This document shows positions 9,811 through 20,245 of a stretch of DNA of 30,425 nucleotides, one piece after another. The translations under genes and the position numbers were made by a program. The notes below the pieces were generated by a model. That model was not told the origin of the DNA. It made no database searches and saw nothing but the letters and a program-made list of their open reading frames with translations. The stretch is from assembly GCA_037447655.1 (NCBI GenBank), contig JBBHKE010003256.1:62679-93103 (forward strand), written 5' to 3'. The DNA is from Zygnema cylindricum. Taxonomy: Eukaryota > Streptophyta > Zygnematophyceae > Zygnematales > Zygnemataceae. Numbering within the stretch: position 1 is the first letter of the stretch; the number at the start of each line of letters is the position of its first letter.

Positions 9811-11531
9811 AAAGTGCGCAAATTGCAAATTGGCATGGGAAAAAGTATTCCGTGCGAAAATCTCACATAACAAATAATTTCGTGCGCACTGGACTCCGCA
9901 TTAAATGTTAGTACTAGAAAGACTGTACAGTACTGTACATTGGCCATGGAGCCGTTTCAATAAAACGCAATTTGCTCGCGGGAATTACGGCCACACGTGT
10001 AGAATTTTGGCATTAGCGAAATTGGCGGGAAGTGACGCTTAGGTCCAAGTGGAAGATTTGAATGAGAGGGATTGGTGTGGGGTCCTTGGGAGGGAGCGAG
10101 GTACAGGAGTACAAGAGGGAGTGAGGAGAGTTAATCGAGGAAGGGAGAGAGGAGAGAGGAGGGAGACGAAAATTGTTTGAGAGGGGAAAGAAAGCGGAAA
10201 GGAATTCGAGTGAAGAGAGGGAGGGAGAGGAGAAGAAATTCGTGAGAAGGGAGAGGGAGAGAAATATAAGATGTTGGAGAAAAAGGTGAAATATTAGATG
10301 TTGGAGGAAAAGGTGAAATATTAGATGTTAGAGAAAAAGGTGAAGGAGGAGAGAACAGCGGAGGAACAAGAAAGGAGGAAGGAGTTGAAGGGATGTGAGG
10401 GAAGCAAGTGGAAAGGAGGGAAGAGACGGCAAGAAAAATAAATTCAGTTAGCTAATGGTTTTTTTTAACTTAATTTTTATTCCAGCTATTTTTCCTTTTT
10501 AAGTCGCAACTTCTCAAAGGTTGTAGAAATTTTCCAATTTCTTTATTTTCAAATCTCAGATTACTGGAGATTGTTTCATATTCTCATTGTAATATATTTA
10601 TATCTAAGAATGTGCAAGGATCTGTATCGCCCAACATAATTTACTGTGGACAAAAATATGGTACTTACACGAATTGTTGAATGCCATTAAAATTTTCCAT
10701 TTATTCAATTTGTTGATCCATAGAAGATATATTCAGAGGAGTAACTGCAAATTAAATTTCGTGAATGTATGGTCAACCACATAATCTAATACCAATGACA
10801 AGTTTTGTTAATTGAAACGTCAAAAATATTTTATTGATATTGACGCTTTGAAATTCGTACGGTATGTTTGGCCTGACTTGCTCAAAAGTAAAAGAAGACT
10901 TTCCACGAGTCATCTAGATACCAAGGAATAACATTTTTCTTCAAGATATAATAAATAGATTTCCACTGATGTCATAATTTTTCTTAGACACTTCAAAATT
11001 ACATCATCAATAGCATATCCAGCTTATTCAGCTATTGCATATTCAAATGTTGTGCATAGAAATCACGACCAACATATGAAACAAGAACAACTTATCAAAA
11101 TTTATCTCCCCTCATCAAGCCCAAGAAGCTCCAAGACGTTGAAATTTAGTAATGTCCATAGATGTTCAGTACAAGTTACTCATAAATATGTATTTAAGTG
11201 TGATGAATATAAACGCACAAAATAGTACCATAACCATACGATGAGACAAAACCTGCAGGAAGAGTCGTAAGTTTAAAAAACACAAAAAGACAACCTATAA
11301 CTATTGCACGCTATTATATTGCTGAACTACTGATAAAAACACCCATAATTTACACATGTAAATGGTGTTGGAGATTCTGTAGTCCAGGCTTTCAGCAGTT
11401 ACAGTCCAAGCTCGAACAAAAAGAAGCTATCCAACTCAAAACCGATGTTTTACGCATGTTTCCATATACAATATAGACATATGTTCCCAAATGCTAAAAA
11501 GTTATATATCTCCATATGCAAAAAAGGCGCG
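9811..11531. repeat. Duplicated 3' flank of CA-A
   Basis: Collinear with 18810-20245 downstream of CA-B. Shared landmarks include GCGGGAATTACGGCCA at 9978 and 18967, GGCGGGAAGTGACGCT at 10024 and 19030, a polypurine tract, and the block around 11270-11530. It shows that the duplication unit contains the 3' side of the gene. No gene is seen within it. Confidence 0.75.
10066..10436. repeat. Polypurine tract with 27-bp triplication
   Basis: The plus strand is almost entirely A/G. Within it are three adjacent 27-bp copies (10262-10288, 10289-10315, 10316-10342) containing GATGTTGGAG and AAAAGGTG. The equivalent tract in the CA-B flank has a single counterpart near 19268-19298. ORFs read through this tract are low-complexity and not convincing. 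Confidence 0.75.
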
Positions 11532-13325
11532 CTACTGGGTTGCGCTCCAAGCATTGATTTTCCTCCCATTGAGGGGCTGAGGGGGACGATTATTGGTGCG
11601 CTCTCCCCCACTCACAACCGAGATGGCGTTCATGAACACTATGGCCTGAGGAGAAATAAAATCATCACATGAAGTAAGAAACCACTCCCAAGCATGAGGA
11701 ACATAAGGAGCAAAAACACTGCAGAAACATACAACTTGGATTTCCACAATGCTAAAAAATAAACAGAAAAACCACCGTATCCTTGCAACTCTCTGGTTGA
11801 TATATGGTGGGAAGTGCTTTACCTGTTTCACCGATAGGTACTGCGGCTTTTGAAGCACATACCAGTGCACTCCTTCATTGCACTTTGGAGTTGTGAGGGA
11901 TCCCGTGTACTTGTAAAACCCGATATTGTTGGTTCCCACAGCCCCTCCGAGGAAGAGCGCGCTCGGATTAAGAAATGAAGAGACGCCGTGTGACGACACG
12001 GTAGTGGGCACCTCTCCGATAAAACTGTAAAAATATGCAAAGGGAAAAAGTAAAATAAAAACCAAGTGGAAAGAACATTGGGATTTTCCGAGAATTTCAT
12101 GTAAGTGAGAGGCTTGCAGAAAAGAAAAAACAGTTCAAATTACAACTGACCTGTCAAGCCAGGCGTTAGGAACATTGTTAGGGTGGTAACGAAGGAGCAC
12201 CGACACGACAGCGAGATCGCTCGCATTTTTGACATTCGCGTGTACGAAGTGGATTTCCATGGCAGACAATTGGCCGCTGATTGTGTGCTCCGACGGAACG
12301 TGCACATGGAACTGCTTCAGAGCAAATTTGCCTTCAAAAAGTTGGACCAGGTTCACAGTTTTCGCCTGCGGCACCACTTCTGGAATCTCCCGGAGCCAGG
12401 AGCATGGCTGATGTCAGTTTAATTTTGTGGACAGTTACAAGGAGAAATATTACAACATTTTTCATTTTCCTTTCTTTCAGAGTCACTGGAAGATATATTT
12501 GAATCAGCGAAAGATACAGCAAACAAACATGAGCAGCAGTTTAAGAGAAATTGACGACTGGTTATTTTTTGTTTATGATTTTTCTTTTTTATCTATTCTT
12601 TAGGGTCAAAGTAGAACCCGAAGGACGGGCATTAATCAAACATGTCTCACCGATTGTGTGGCCATTATTTGAGATTGTGTAATTGACCCATAACGCGTAT
12701 CCAAATTTAAATATAGATGTAGTCCCTTTATATACGATGTGGGGCGAGGCGATGTTGATTGGTGATTGTGTTTTTCCAGTGAGGCAATAAGTTGGCTGTG
12801 AAACCATACAAAAATATTCACATTTATTATTCTTACAGGATTTTTTAGCAAAATAACTACATGAGAGCAGAGCTAATGATTTGTAAAACCTTCAACAAGC
12901 TCATATTTCTGACTGAAAACCCAAAGTTGATTCCCAATGATGAATGCTAGAAAATGATTGGTCGGTAGAGTTTGCGTACGATTGAGGGTAATCTGTTTAA
13001 CGAAATTGACTCGATTCTTGCTATGTTTTTATGTTTAAATTCACCCATTTCAGAACAAAACAATTTGCTTCTTTGTGTCATATTGGCTGTAGAATTTCTC
13101 ATCCAAATAATTATTTTTGACACTAATTTGGTGGCTTCATTTTGGAAATTCCACCAATTATGCAGAAAAATACCCCTTTTTAATGTGCACGTGTCAACAT
13201 ACCGGCCAATTGGTTCCAGATAGTGCATAGTCGTAAGCCATGGCGTCCATTTTAATTGTGGTGATTGTTAGTACCACAATGACCAATGCCAAGAGGCCAT
13301 CGGTGGAAGCTGATTTTGAGCCCAT
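11532..13325 (-). CDS. Secreted alpha-carbonic anhydrase, copy A (CA-A), five exons
   Basis: Zinc enzyme interconverting CO2 and bicarbonate. Exons: 13325-13203, 12795-12651, 12379-12151, 12024-11823, 11645-11532. All introns are GT-AG; total 270 codons plus TAG. Residues 1-30 form a signal peptide ending in AMA. Zinc ligands are His114 and His116 (QFHVH) and His133 (MEIHFVH). His87 (NNGH) corresponds to the proton shuttle, Glu120 and Thr210 (LTTP) to the gatekeeper pair. Cys45 and Cys214 match the disulfide of secreted family members. The C-terminal NNRPPQPLNGR is canonical. NYT (79) and NAS (141) are possible N-glycosylation sites. Intron 2 starts at GTGAGA (12650) and ends at TTCCAG before AAGTGG; other acceptors break the frame. 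It lies in the duplicated block shared with CA-B, and its exon 1 is followed upstream by a homologous promoter region. I infer an apoplastic, periplasmic or lumenal enzyme. Confidence 0.9.
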
Positions 13326-14077
13326 ATTCACAAAAAGTGGAATAAATAGATCAGTGGGAACACCTCAAATGTAACGCACTCAACAAAGGATTGTTATCCT
13401 CACAACCTAACAAACTCCAATCAGACGAGTGACGGGAATATGGTGGGAAATGTTTGTAATGAATTCTGGAAGGGACGGACTAGGGGAAAAACAAACATAA
13501 AACGTTTTAAAAATAAACAGATTGAGTGTGCACGAAAGAGAGACTGTTTATGGCGGGAATTGAAAAGAGCAGGATTGGGAACTTTGAATTTTGAAAGCTT
13601 GGATTGACATTGAGCCGATCTGCGCCATTTAAATGATTTTGACATTTGCAATTTACAAGACGGGAAGCGGTACGTGTAATCTACCGGCCGGCAAATCTGT
13701 CACGACGTGTCACGGGAGACGGAGCGTGTAGCCGAAATTAGAGTACGGACAATTATGTACTGCGTACGGAATCCATAGTGACAAAGGGACCTGCGGTGAC
13801 CCTTAAGTGCTAAAGACTTGCTGTTAGCTTCCCGTAATAATGCCACACACGTCCTCCTTGGCGCATATGCCGTACTACACAGTTTACTGTACTGATCTTC
13901 GGCCCACGAAGTTTCACCGAAGCTGAGAGAATTTTGGAGTTTTGGACGCCCGTCCTTTTAATTTATTCGTACGTGTGGTTACAGGAACCTGCATCACATC
14001 AAAGTATCAAACGTCACTTGACGGTAGCCAAACAAACGACAAAACTGCGGCCGGCCGTGGATTTTACAATGTCCTGT
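13326..14077 (-). promoter_or_regulatory. Upstream region of CA-A (copy of the shared CA promoter block)
   Basis: Aligns with 22031-22805 upstream of CA-B. Conserved segments include CGGCCGGCAAATCTGTCACG at 13684 and the block around 13900-14000. Homology stops near 14077, so this copy has the minus-strand half of the bidirectional region but not the plus-strand partner. No clear TATA box is seen. Confidence 0.6.
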
Positions 14078-14260
14078 CCCTTCCACAATTGCCGCCGGGT
14101 CAAGTGAAGTTTCCCCTTCCGGTACACCCTCTTCCTCGTTCGGCAATCCGTTTTCCACGTCGTTCCTCTGAGTTTCGTCATCGGCTTGAGACGGGCTGTT
14201 TTGGGGACTGTTGATGTTATTGGCAGGATTGACACCCCAAATTGTCCTGAGTGCCCACAT
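13994..14260 (-). other. Acidic open frame, unrecognised, possible exon
   Basis: A minus-strand frame from ATG at 14260 encodes MWALRTIWGVNPANN followed by an acidic Asn/Glu/Pro-rich stretch. It crosses the edge of CA-A promoter homology at 14077, so its last third is not independent coding sequence. The part 14078-14260 is less AT-rich than its surroundings. I do not recognise a family. It could be a first exon of an unrelated gene or chance. Confidence 0.2.
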
Positions 14261-14280
14261 ACTTTCAAACCCTTACGTTT

Positions 14281-15667
14281 TTAGTTTTGGCCATGCCACC
14301 CCTTTTGTACCCCCGGACTCGGATGGTTTACCATCGTGCTTTTTAATTTATCCTGTGAGGGTTGACTACACTTAATAAATAGGAAGAAGGAGAAGCTGAA
14401 AATAAAGAAAATGGCAACAAGCAATCGAGGAGAAGGAGTTGGTAGTGTCATTGTTGTGTTCACAGCTAAATATATATAATACAAGTGATGAAAGTGAAAG
14501 TGAAATTGATCGGCAAAAGACGAGGGAATTGCCATTCTGAACGTTTTCGTTCAAATTTGAAATTTTGAACTTGTGTTTGGCTTTCAATTTTCAGAATATT
14601 TGAAACCGCGGCAATAAAAGCGGGAAAATGTAAAGTTTGGCTGAATTTGGCCGGATATTTCAAAACTTACATCGACGACAAGTTTGATGATAGCGCAATG
14701 GAATCACCTCCAACTAACTGGTTTTACGGCAAATAATTGTTGGGGTGAATTGCGAGCGTCGTGAACATGGCAAACGGTTTTTCCAACGCTATCTACGCTC
14801 AGTAACCATCTTTAAAATACATGGATTTTAAATAAGCCACGTGTTTTCGGCAACAGCCAATGAGAGCCTTCTAACGACGCCTGATTAGGCTTCGTGGGCG
14901 TATTACCCTCAATTATCATTAACATTAATCCTAATAAGGGTGAACCTCCATCAAGCAAAAAGTGAGGTTCATTACTAGAAAAATTGCATTTCCGTACAAG
15001 GCCAGAGCATTTTCATGCATGGCTGTACTGTTTTTTTTTTTATTTATGAAACATGATTACTAGAGATTCATCAAGATTCTCCAAACTTTTGGGCAACAAT
15101 GTCGACCGTCTGCTTGTGTGTTTTTGAAGCAAGTGGTTATTCTATCTAGTGTCTAGCTAGTCTCCCCAAAGAGGAGACTACCTAGACACTGCACTTGTAA
15201 AAATTTTACGCGTGGAAAGGTCACGTAGGAACCACGCGCCTTCAGACATTGGCCACGCGCCTTCAGACAGGCGAGAATAAAATTCCAGCGAAAACCACAA
15301 AAAAATATTTGTTGAAGAATGTGCCGTGATGCCTCTTCCATCATCCGTTGACATCCGGAATTTGCGACGCCACAACAAGACACGGACGACAAAAAAACGA
15401 CAAAAAGGACAAAACACGAACGTACAAATTGTACATTCACGTAATTTAATATTTTGGCTGGCCGTACGGATACGAGTTCAGATTTTTTGCTTGGAATCTC
15501 TGATTATGCTCGCCGTCAGAAAAGGAACCAACGTGCATCCAATCGAAAGAAAGCACGTGCGCGGTGGATTCCTTGCTGACATAAGCTGATGGAGAAGTGA
15601 ACAAAATATTACTTCCAATAAATGTATCCGTACGATTTCTGTCGGCGCCTGATGGAGAAGAGGCCCA
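14281..15667. other. Intergenic stretch without a recognisable gene
   Basis: AT-rich, non-coding. It contains an 18-bp-stem hairpin at 15148-15190, a 22-bp tandem duplication of CCACGCGCCTTCAGACA at about 15231-15269, a small TGAACCTC/GAGGTTCA inverted pair near 14940-14972, and two copies of CTGATGGAGAAG at 15586 and 15650. Short ORFs here have no recognisable domains. Confidence 0.5.
15148..15190. repeat. 18-bp stem hairpin
   Basis: Left arm 15148-15165 pairs with right arm 15173-15190 with 17 of 18 matches and a 7-base loop. It is too short for a typical plant microRNA precursor and is not followed by a T run, so its role is unknown. Confidence 0.7.
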
Positions 15668-16440
15668 AGGGTCAGCCCCATGTGGCTAAGTTCAAGTTTT
15701 TACTTGTCGTTTTCCTTTAAAACTTAGCGCCGTATGCCGAAGTTGAACCCGTACGAAGAAATCGCAAATTTGTGGAGTACAATTTGAGTCATTCTCGAAC
15801 TTAGGCTGTACGAAAATTTGTCATCTTGTGTTTTTTCGACCCACTGTCGCGTCATCTTCAAACTTATCATAAACCACATCGACAATGTGTTTTAAGCAAA
15901 GTAGAACCGTTTACACAAATAGGAAAACATATTCCCACGTGTGAAAGTTTTCAAAAGTTTTTGACGACTGAAAAATGTACAGGGCTGTTCGTTTTTGTCC
16001 GCATGCACTTTGTACAGTTTTTCTTTGAAGAGGTCTCGATGGTGCAATGTCATTTCATGTAAAGGTGAAAAATGTGCGAAGGTGAAAAATATGCGAAGTC
16101 ATGGCGGCTGGACAAGAGATGTTTACGCCAAGGCATGTCGTACAGCCACGGCTACAAGGCTGTACGTCTACGATGTCACGCATTGAATTGCAACATGCCA
16201 AACCGTTTCAAAAATTACGATGTGTCTTGCGACGCTTCAAAAAGTTTCAAAAAATACGGTGTGGCAAGACATAATGAACACGTTGACAGCCGTCACGGGC
16301 ATTGTCGACGTATACAATCGTCACAAACTTAAGTAACAATTTCGAGTAAACATATAGAGACACCTGAAATCCGGGTCCGCTAGATCCGCGCTAAAAAACG
16401 AAGTAAGTTGGCTAAGTTACAAGTACATGGGGTTGTACCT

Positions 16441-17682
16441 TAAGTGGTATGTTTTCCATTTGGTTTGACTAAACGCAACCTTATTAGAGTTAAGTGCCTA
16501 TATTACAATATATGAACTGTAATAAAGCAACCAAACGGCGACCTTATTAGAGTTAAGGGTTCATATTAATCTAAAACACTGCTCGTTCTTCACGGGAGCG
16601 GCAACGATACTATAATTAATCAATGATTTCAATGTAAGTTCTATGAAAGAAAGCATAAACACCAAATACCAGTCGTTGTAGTTTCATACATTACACACTA
16701 TTAAACTGAATTGAATAAACTTATTTTAGTTGTACAGTTACATAGCGTTAAAGGGTAACTGCGTTTTACAACCCGAAGAATGGAAACGACATTATCACTT
16801 GATGGTGTACGTTTTGACATATTTTGTCCTCGCACCTCATTTAGTGTAATGATTTTTATCGCGTGCGAAAAATACACAAATTACAATTATGAATAAATTA
16901 GAGTGAAAGGACATGACGACATACGTTTTGACCATAGTTGTTCAAATCGTATTTTATGCACGATTCAAACACGCAAATAATACGTAGAAATCAGAGAGGT
17001 CGACTTGAAAAAATCGTTAAAGATTGTGATTCAGTACTATTCCTTAAATGTAAAAAAAATGAATTTTACATGTATCGAAGTTTGTACATTTTCCGTACAA
17101 TTTCCGTCTCTTTTCGTAATTGTCCATACATTTCCGGTACAATTTCGTAATTGTCCATACATTTCCGGTACAATTTCGTAATTGTCCATACATTTCCGGT
17201 ACAATTTCGTACATTTCCCGTAAAATTTCTGTTTGGTATACCAGACAGAAAGTACTAACACGTGCAACGTATCTTTTTGTCAAATTCCTTATATTTTCCG
17301 TAAAAACTCGTACACTTACCGTAAAATACCGTACACTTTCCGTAAATTGTCCGTTCAGTTTACAGGACAAAAAGTACATTGCGTTTTTTTGCGATTTTTT
17401 CAAAAGTCACGAATAATACGTAAAAATTGGTAAAAATGAAAAAATCGCGCGATTTGAACAATTATGGTTTTGACAATTTTGTACTCGTACCTATTTTAGT
17501 GTAAAAGTATGAAATCAGCGATATGGATCAATTAGAATTAAACTTTTTTTTGGAAATGTTGAAAATCTTTAATTAGCGTTAATAAAGCTAGTTAATTTTT
17601 AACACTAATAATTTCTAAACGCTAATAACGATTCACGGTGTAGTACGAAAAATCTTCGCTAAAAAACAAAGTAACAAGACTA
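16441..17682. other. Spacer of the inverted-repeat element
   Basis: AT-rich, no convincing ORF. It contains a direct repeat of the TTTTGACA..TTTTGT..TCG.ACCT..TTTAGTGTAA segment at 16811-16850 and 17470-17507, an inverted match between 16931-16950 and 17445-17466, and the tandem array at 17112-17204. A near-perfect 26-base palindrome centred on GGTATACC lies at about 17226-17251. Confidence 0.6.
17112..17231 (+). repeat. 31-bp tandem repeat, three perfect copies plus a partial one
   Basis: Units begin at 17112, 17143 and 17174 and are identical. A partial fourth begins at 17205. The unit contains TTTCGTAATTGTCC and ATACATTTCCGG. Flanking sequence from 17085 to 17350 has many looser copies of a CGTACA-TTTCCGTA motif. 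There are no unique spacers between units. Confidence 0.9.
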
Positions 17683-18584
17683 AGGGTGTGTCCCCATGTA
17701 CTTGTAACTTAGCGAAATTATTTTGTATTTTAGCGCGGATCCGCCGGACCCGGTGTTCAAGTGTCCCTATGTCTGTAAGGACGAAATCATAACTTACGCT
17801 TGTGACGATTGTATACGTCGACAGTACCCGTGACGGTTGTCAACGTCTACAATCTGTGGTCGCACGTTGTTTTTTGTACCTGCGTGTGACGTCGCATGTC
17901 TTACCGTGACATTGTAGACGTAGCGCCTTCCAGCCTGTGCAATTTCACGGTCGAAGAAGATGCGCTTTGTCTTCGCGTCGCCTGTCCGCTCGACGTGAAA
18001 TGGCATCGGAATTTGAAGACCCCTGCAAAAAAAGAAATCCGTACTAGACGAAAACGGACAAATCCAAACAAATTGTGTACTTGTCTTTGTCGTATTAGAA
18101 CCCAAACGGACAAAACATAGCGAACTATGTACTTTTCTTTGTCCTTGGAAATCGAAGGATTTTTGTCGAAATTTACGGCACGTGCGAAAATATGTTCCTA
18201 TTTGTCAATCGAAAAAACCTAATTTTAAATCACATCGGGCACGTGTTTTAAACATAAGGTTGAAGATGACGTTTTTTGTCGTCGAAGTGGGTCGAAAAGC
18301 ACAAGACGACAAATTTTCGTACATCCTAAGTTCAAGGATGACAAAAATTGTACTTTGCAAATTTGCAATTCCTTCGTACGGTTGCAACTTAGGCAGTACG
18401 ACGCTAAGTTTTACGGCAAAACGACAGAAAAAAACGCGAACTTAGCCACATGGGGACACACCCTAACTTTCGGCTACATGGGAAATTTCTCTTAATCTCC
18501 TTTAGCTTTTGTAGTGTTGAGCGTTTTTTTTTTCTAAATGGTTTTTTTCATCGCACTTTTTGAAATAGTTTTCTTATCCTTTAC

Positions 18585-18803
18585 TTTGCCGTAAACCGGC
18601 TGTCGAGGTGATTCACATTTGAGTTCGAAGATGAGCTGTCATATCGTGGCAGTCGGTCGAAAAAGGAAAGACGTCAAAATTGAGTACATACTAAAATTCC
18701 AGCTGACGTAAATTGTACTTCGTTTTCTATAATTTGTACCGCAGATCATTTTTAAGCAAAAAGACAAAGTGTAGCCCTAATTAAGCACATGGGCAAGTAC
18801 CCT
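18585..18803 (-). mobile_element. Third, decayed copy of the inverted-repeat family
   Basis: Resembles the outer part of the right arm (18255-18464) in the same orientation: TTCGAAGATGA, GTCGGTCGAAAA, GAGTACATACTAAA-TTC and a right end ACATGGGCAAGTACCCTA that parallels ACATGGGGACACACCCTA. It lies directly beside the left edge of the CA-B duplicated block at about 18810. Confidence 0.55.
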
Positions 18804-18809
18804 AACATT

Positions 18810-20245
18810 AGAAGTGGGCAAATTGCGGCTGGAATTCCGTATTGCGTGCAGAAATTTCGCAGATCGATCATTTAAAGCACACTGGACACTGCAATTAACG
18901 GTTGTAATAAAATGCACTGTACCGTACATTGACTTTGGAGCCGTTACGGGAAACGCCATCCTCGGCGGGAATTACGGCCAGACCTCGGATAGATGATCCA
19001 CACGTGGGGGTTTTGGCACTAGCGAAACTGGCGGGAAGTGACGCTAAGGTTCAAGTGGAGGTTTCAAGGAGAGGAATTGGTGTGGATCCCTTGGGAGGGA
19101 GCGAGGTACAGGAGTACAAGAGGGAGGGAGGAGAACTAATCGAGGAAGGGCGAGAGGAGAGAAGAGGGAGACAAAAATTGTTGGGGGAAAGAAGGCGGAA
19201 AAGGAAGTCGAGTGAGGAGAGGGAGGGAAAGAATGGGAAAGCAGTGAGAGGAGAGAGAGGGGAGTGAGAGAAATATGGGATGTCGGTGGAGAAGGTGAAG
19301 GAGCGAAAGGATAGAGGGACAAGAAAGGAGGGAGGAGGCAGAGGAGAGCGAGGGAAGAAAGGGGAATCGAGGGAAGGGACGAGTAGAACAACAATTTAAT
19401 TAGGTAATGTTCTATTTTTAAATTTAAGCCACAATTTGTCAAATGTTGTATAAGTTTTTCAATGTCTTAACTTTAAAACTCAAATTACTGCAGACTGTTT
19501 CATACTTTCATCGCCATTTATTTATATTTAAAAATGTACAGGAACCTGTCTCCATTTATGCTACAACTTCCATGTAATCAGGATACGAGCCATAACATGT
19601 TAGAATTATAAAAGATTGGGGCCCTCGCCTAATTTAGCGTGAAGAAGAATATGGCAATTACGCGAATTGTTGTATACCGTTTAAAATTTCCATTTATTCG
19701 ATTTGTTCATCCACACGAAATATGGTCAGACAAGTTCTTGCAATATGAAACTAGTGAAGGTATGGTCAACCAGCTAATCTAACACTAAGGACAAGTTTTG
19801 GCAATTCAAACGTAATTTTGTGGATATTGACGCTTTCAAATTCGCAAGATTTGTTTAGCAAGTAAAGGGAGAGTTTGCATGAGTCACCGAGATACCAAAG
19901 AATAACATTGTTAGTACCATAGATTTTCAGTACAAGTTACTCATGAATATGTATTTAAGTGATGAGAATCAACACACAAAATAGTGAACATGGCCAGAAG
20001 CATAAGGGCCAACAAAAGATTTAGGAAGAGTCATAAGTAAAAAAACCACAAATAGACAAACTATAGCATTGCACACTATTATATTGCTGAACTACCAATG
20101 TGAACGCCCATAATTTACTGATGTAGATGACATTGGAGACTTTGTAGTCCCAACTTTCAGCAATTACAGTCAAAGCCTGAACAAAAAAAAACTACCGAAT
20201 TCAAAACGATGTTCTACATATATCTCCATATGCAAAAAAGGCGCG
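18810..20245. repeat. Duplicated 3' flank of CA-B, with polypurine tract
   Basis: Collinear with 9811-11531. The polypurine tract runs from about 19069 to 19385. A plus-strand frame through it (18929-19267) is Glu/Arg/Gly-rich low complexity and its counterpart near 10000 is not conserved as a frame, so I do not call it a gene. Confidence 0.7.

Larger units (their letters stand above)
15668..18464. mobile_element. Giant inverted-repeat (foldback) element, two head-to-head copies of a non-autonomous TIR element
   Basis: The left arm 15668-16440 and right arm 17683-18464 are inverted copies of each other over about 780 bp, with scattered mismatches and indels. Matched landmarks: GCCCCATGTGGCTAAGTTC at 15675 versus the complement near 18440-18458; the ACAAATAGGAA region near 15916 versus 18200; GTCGACGTATACAATCGTCA at 16302 versus 17806. 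Each arm also has similar outer and inner ends (plus-sense AGGGT...CCCATGT.. and ..ACATGGGG...ACCT), as if each arm were a complete element with its own terminal inverted repeats. No transposase ORF is seen. No target duplication is obvious at 15660-15668 or 18465-18475. Confidence 0.8.

Noticed and set aside
12183-12502. Plus-strand frames across CA-A exon 3 (and the same at 20806-21257)
   Set aside because: They are antisense shadows of the carbonic anhydrase exon on the minus strand.
15826-16332. Overlapping plus-strand frames in the left arm of the inverted repeat
   Set aside because: The inverted copy at 17794-18260 does not keep equivalent frames, and no transposase motif is present.
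17112-17231. CRISPR-like array
   Set aside because: The 31-bp units are directly adjacent with no unique spacers, and the genome is clearly eukaryotic.
17037-17433. Repetitive peptides (for example VPEMYGQLRNCTGN) on the minus strand
   Set aside because: They are translations of the 31-bp tandem repeat in several frames; no start context, domain or conservation supports a gene.
18929-19267. 112-residue plus-strand frame downstream of CA-B
   Set aside because: It is mostly translated polypurine tract (Glu/Arg/Gly), and the homologous flank of CA-A does not keep the frame.
19044-19442. Ser/Pro/Leu-rich 132-residue minus-strand frame
   Set aside because: It is the complementary translation of the same purine tract.
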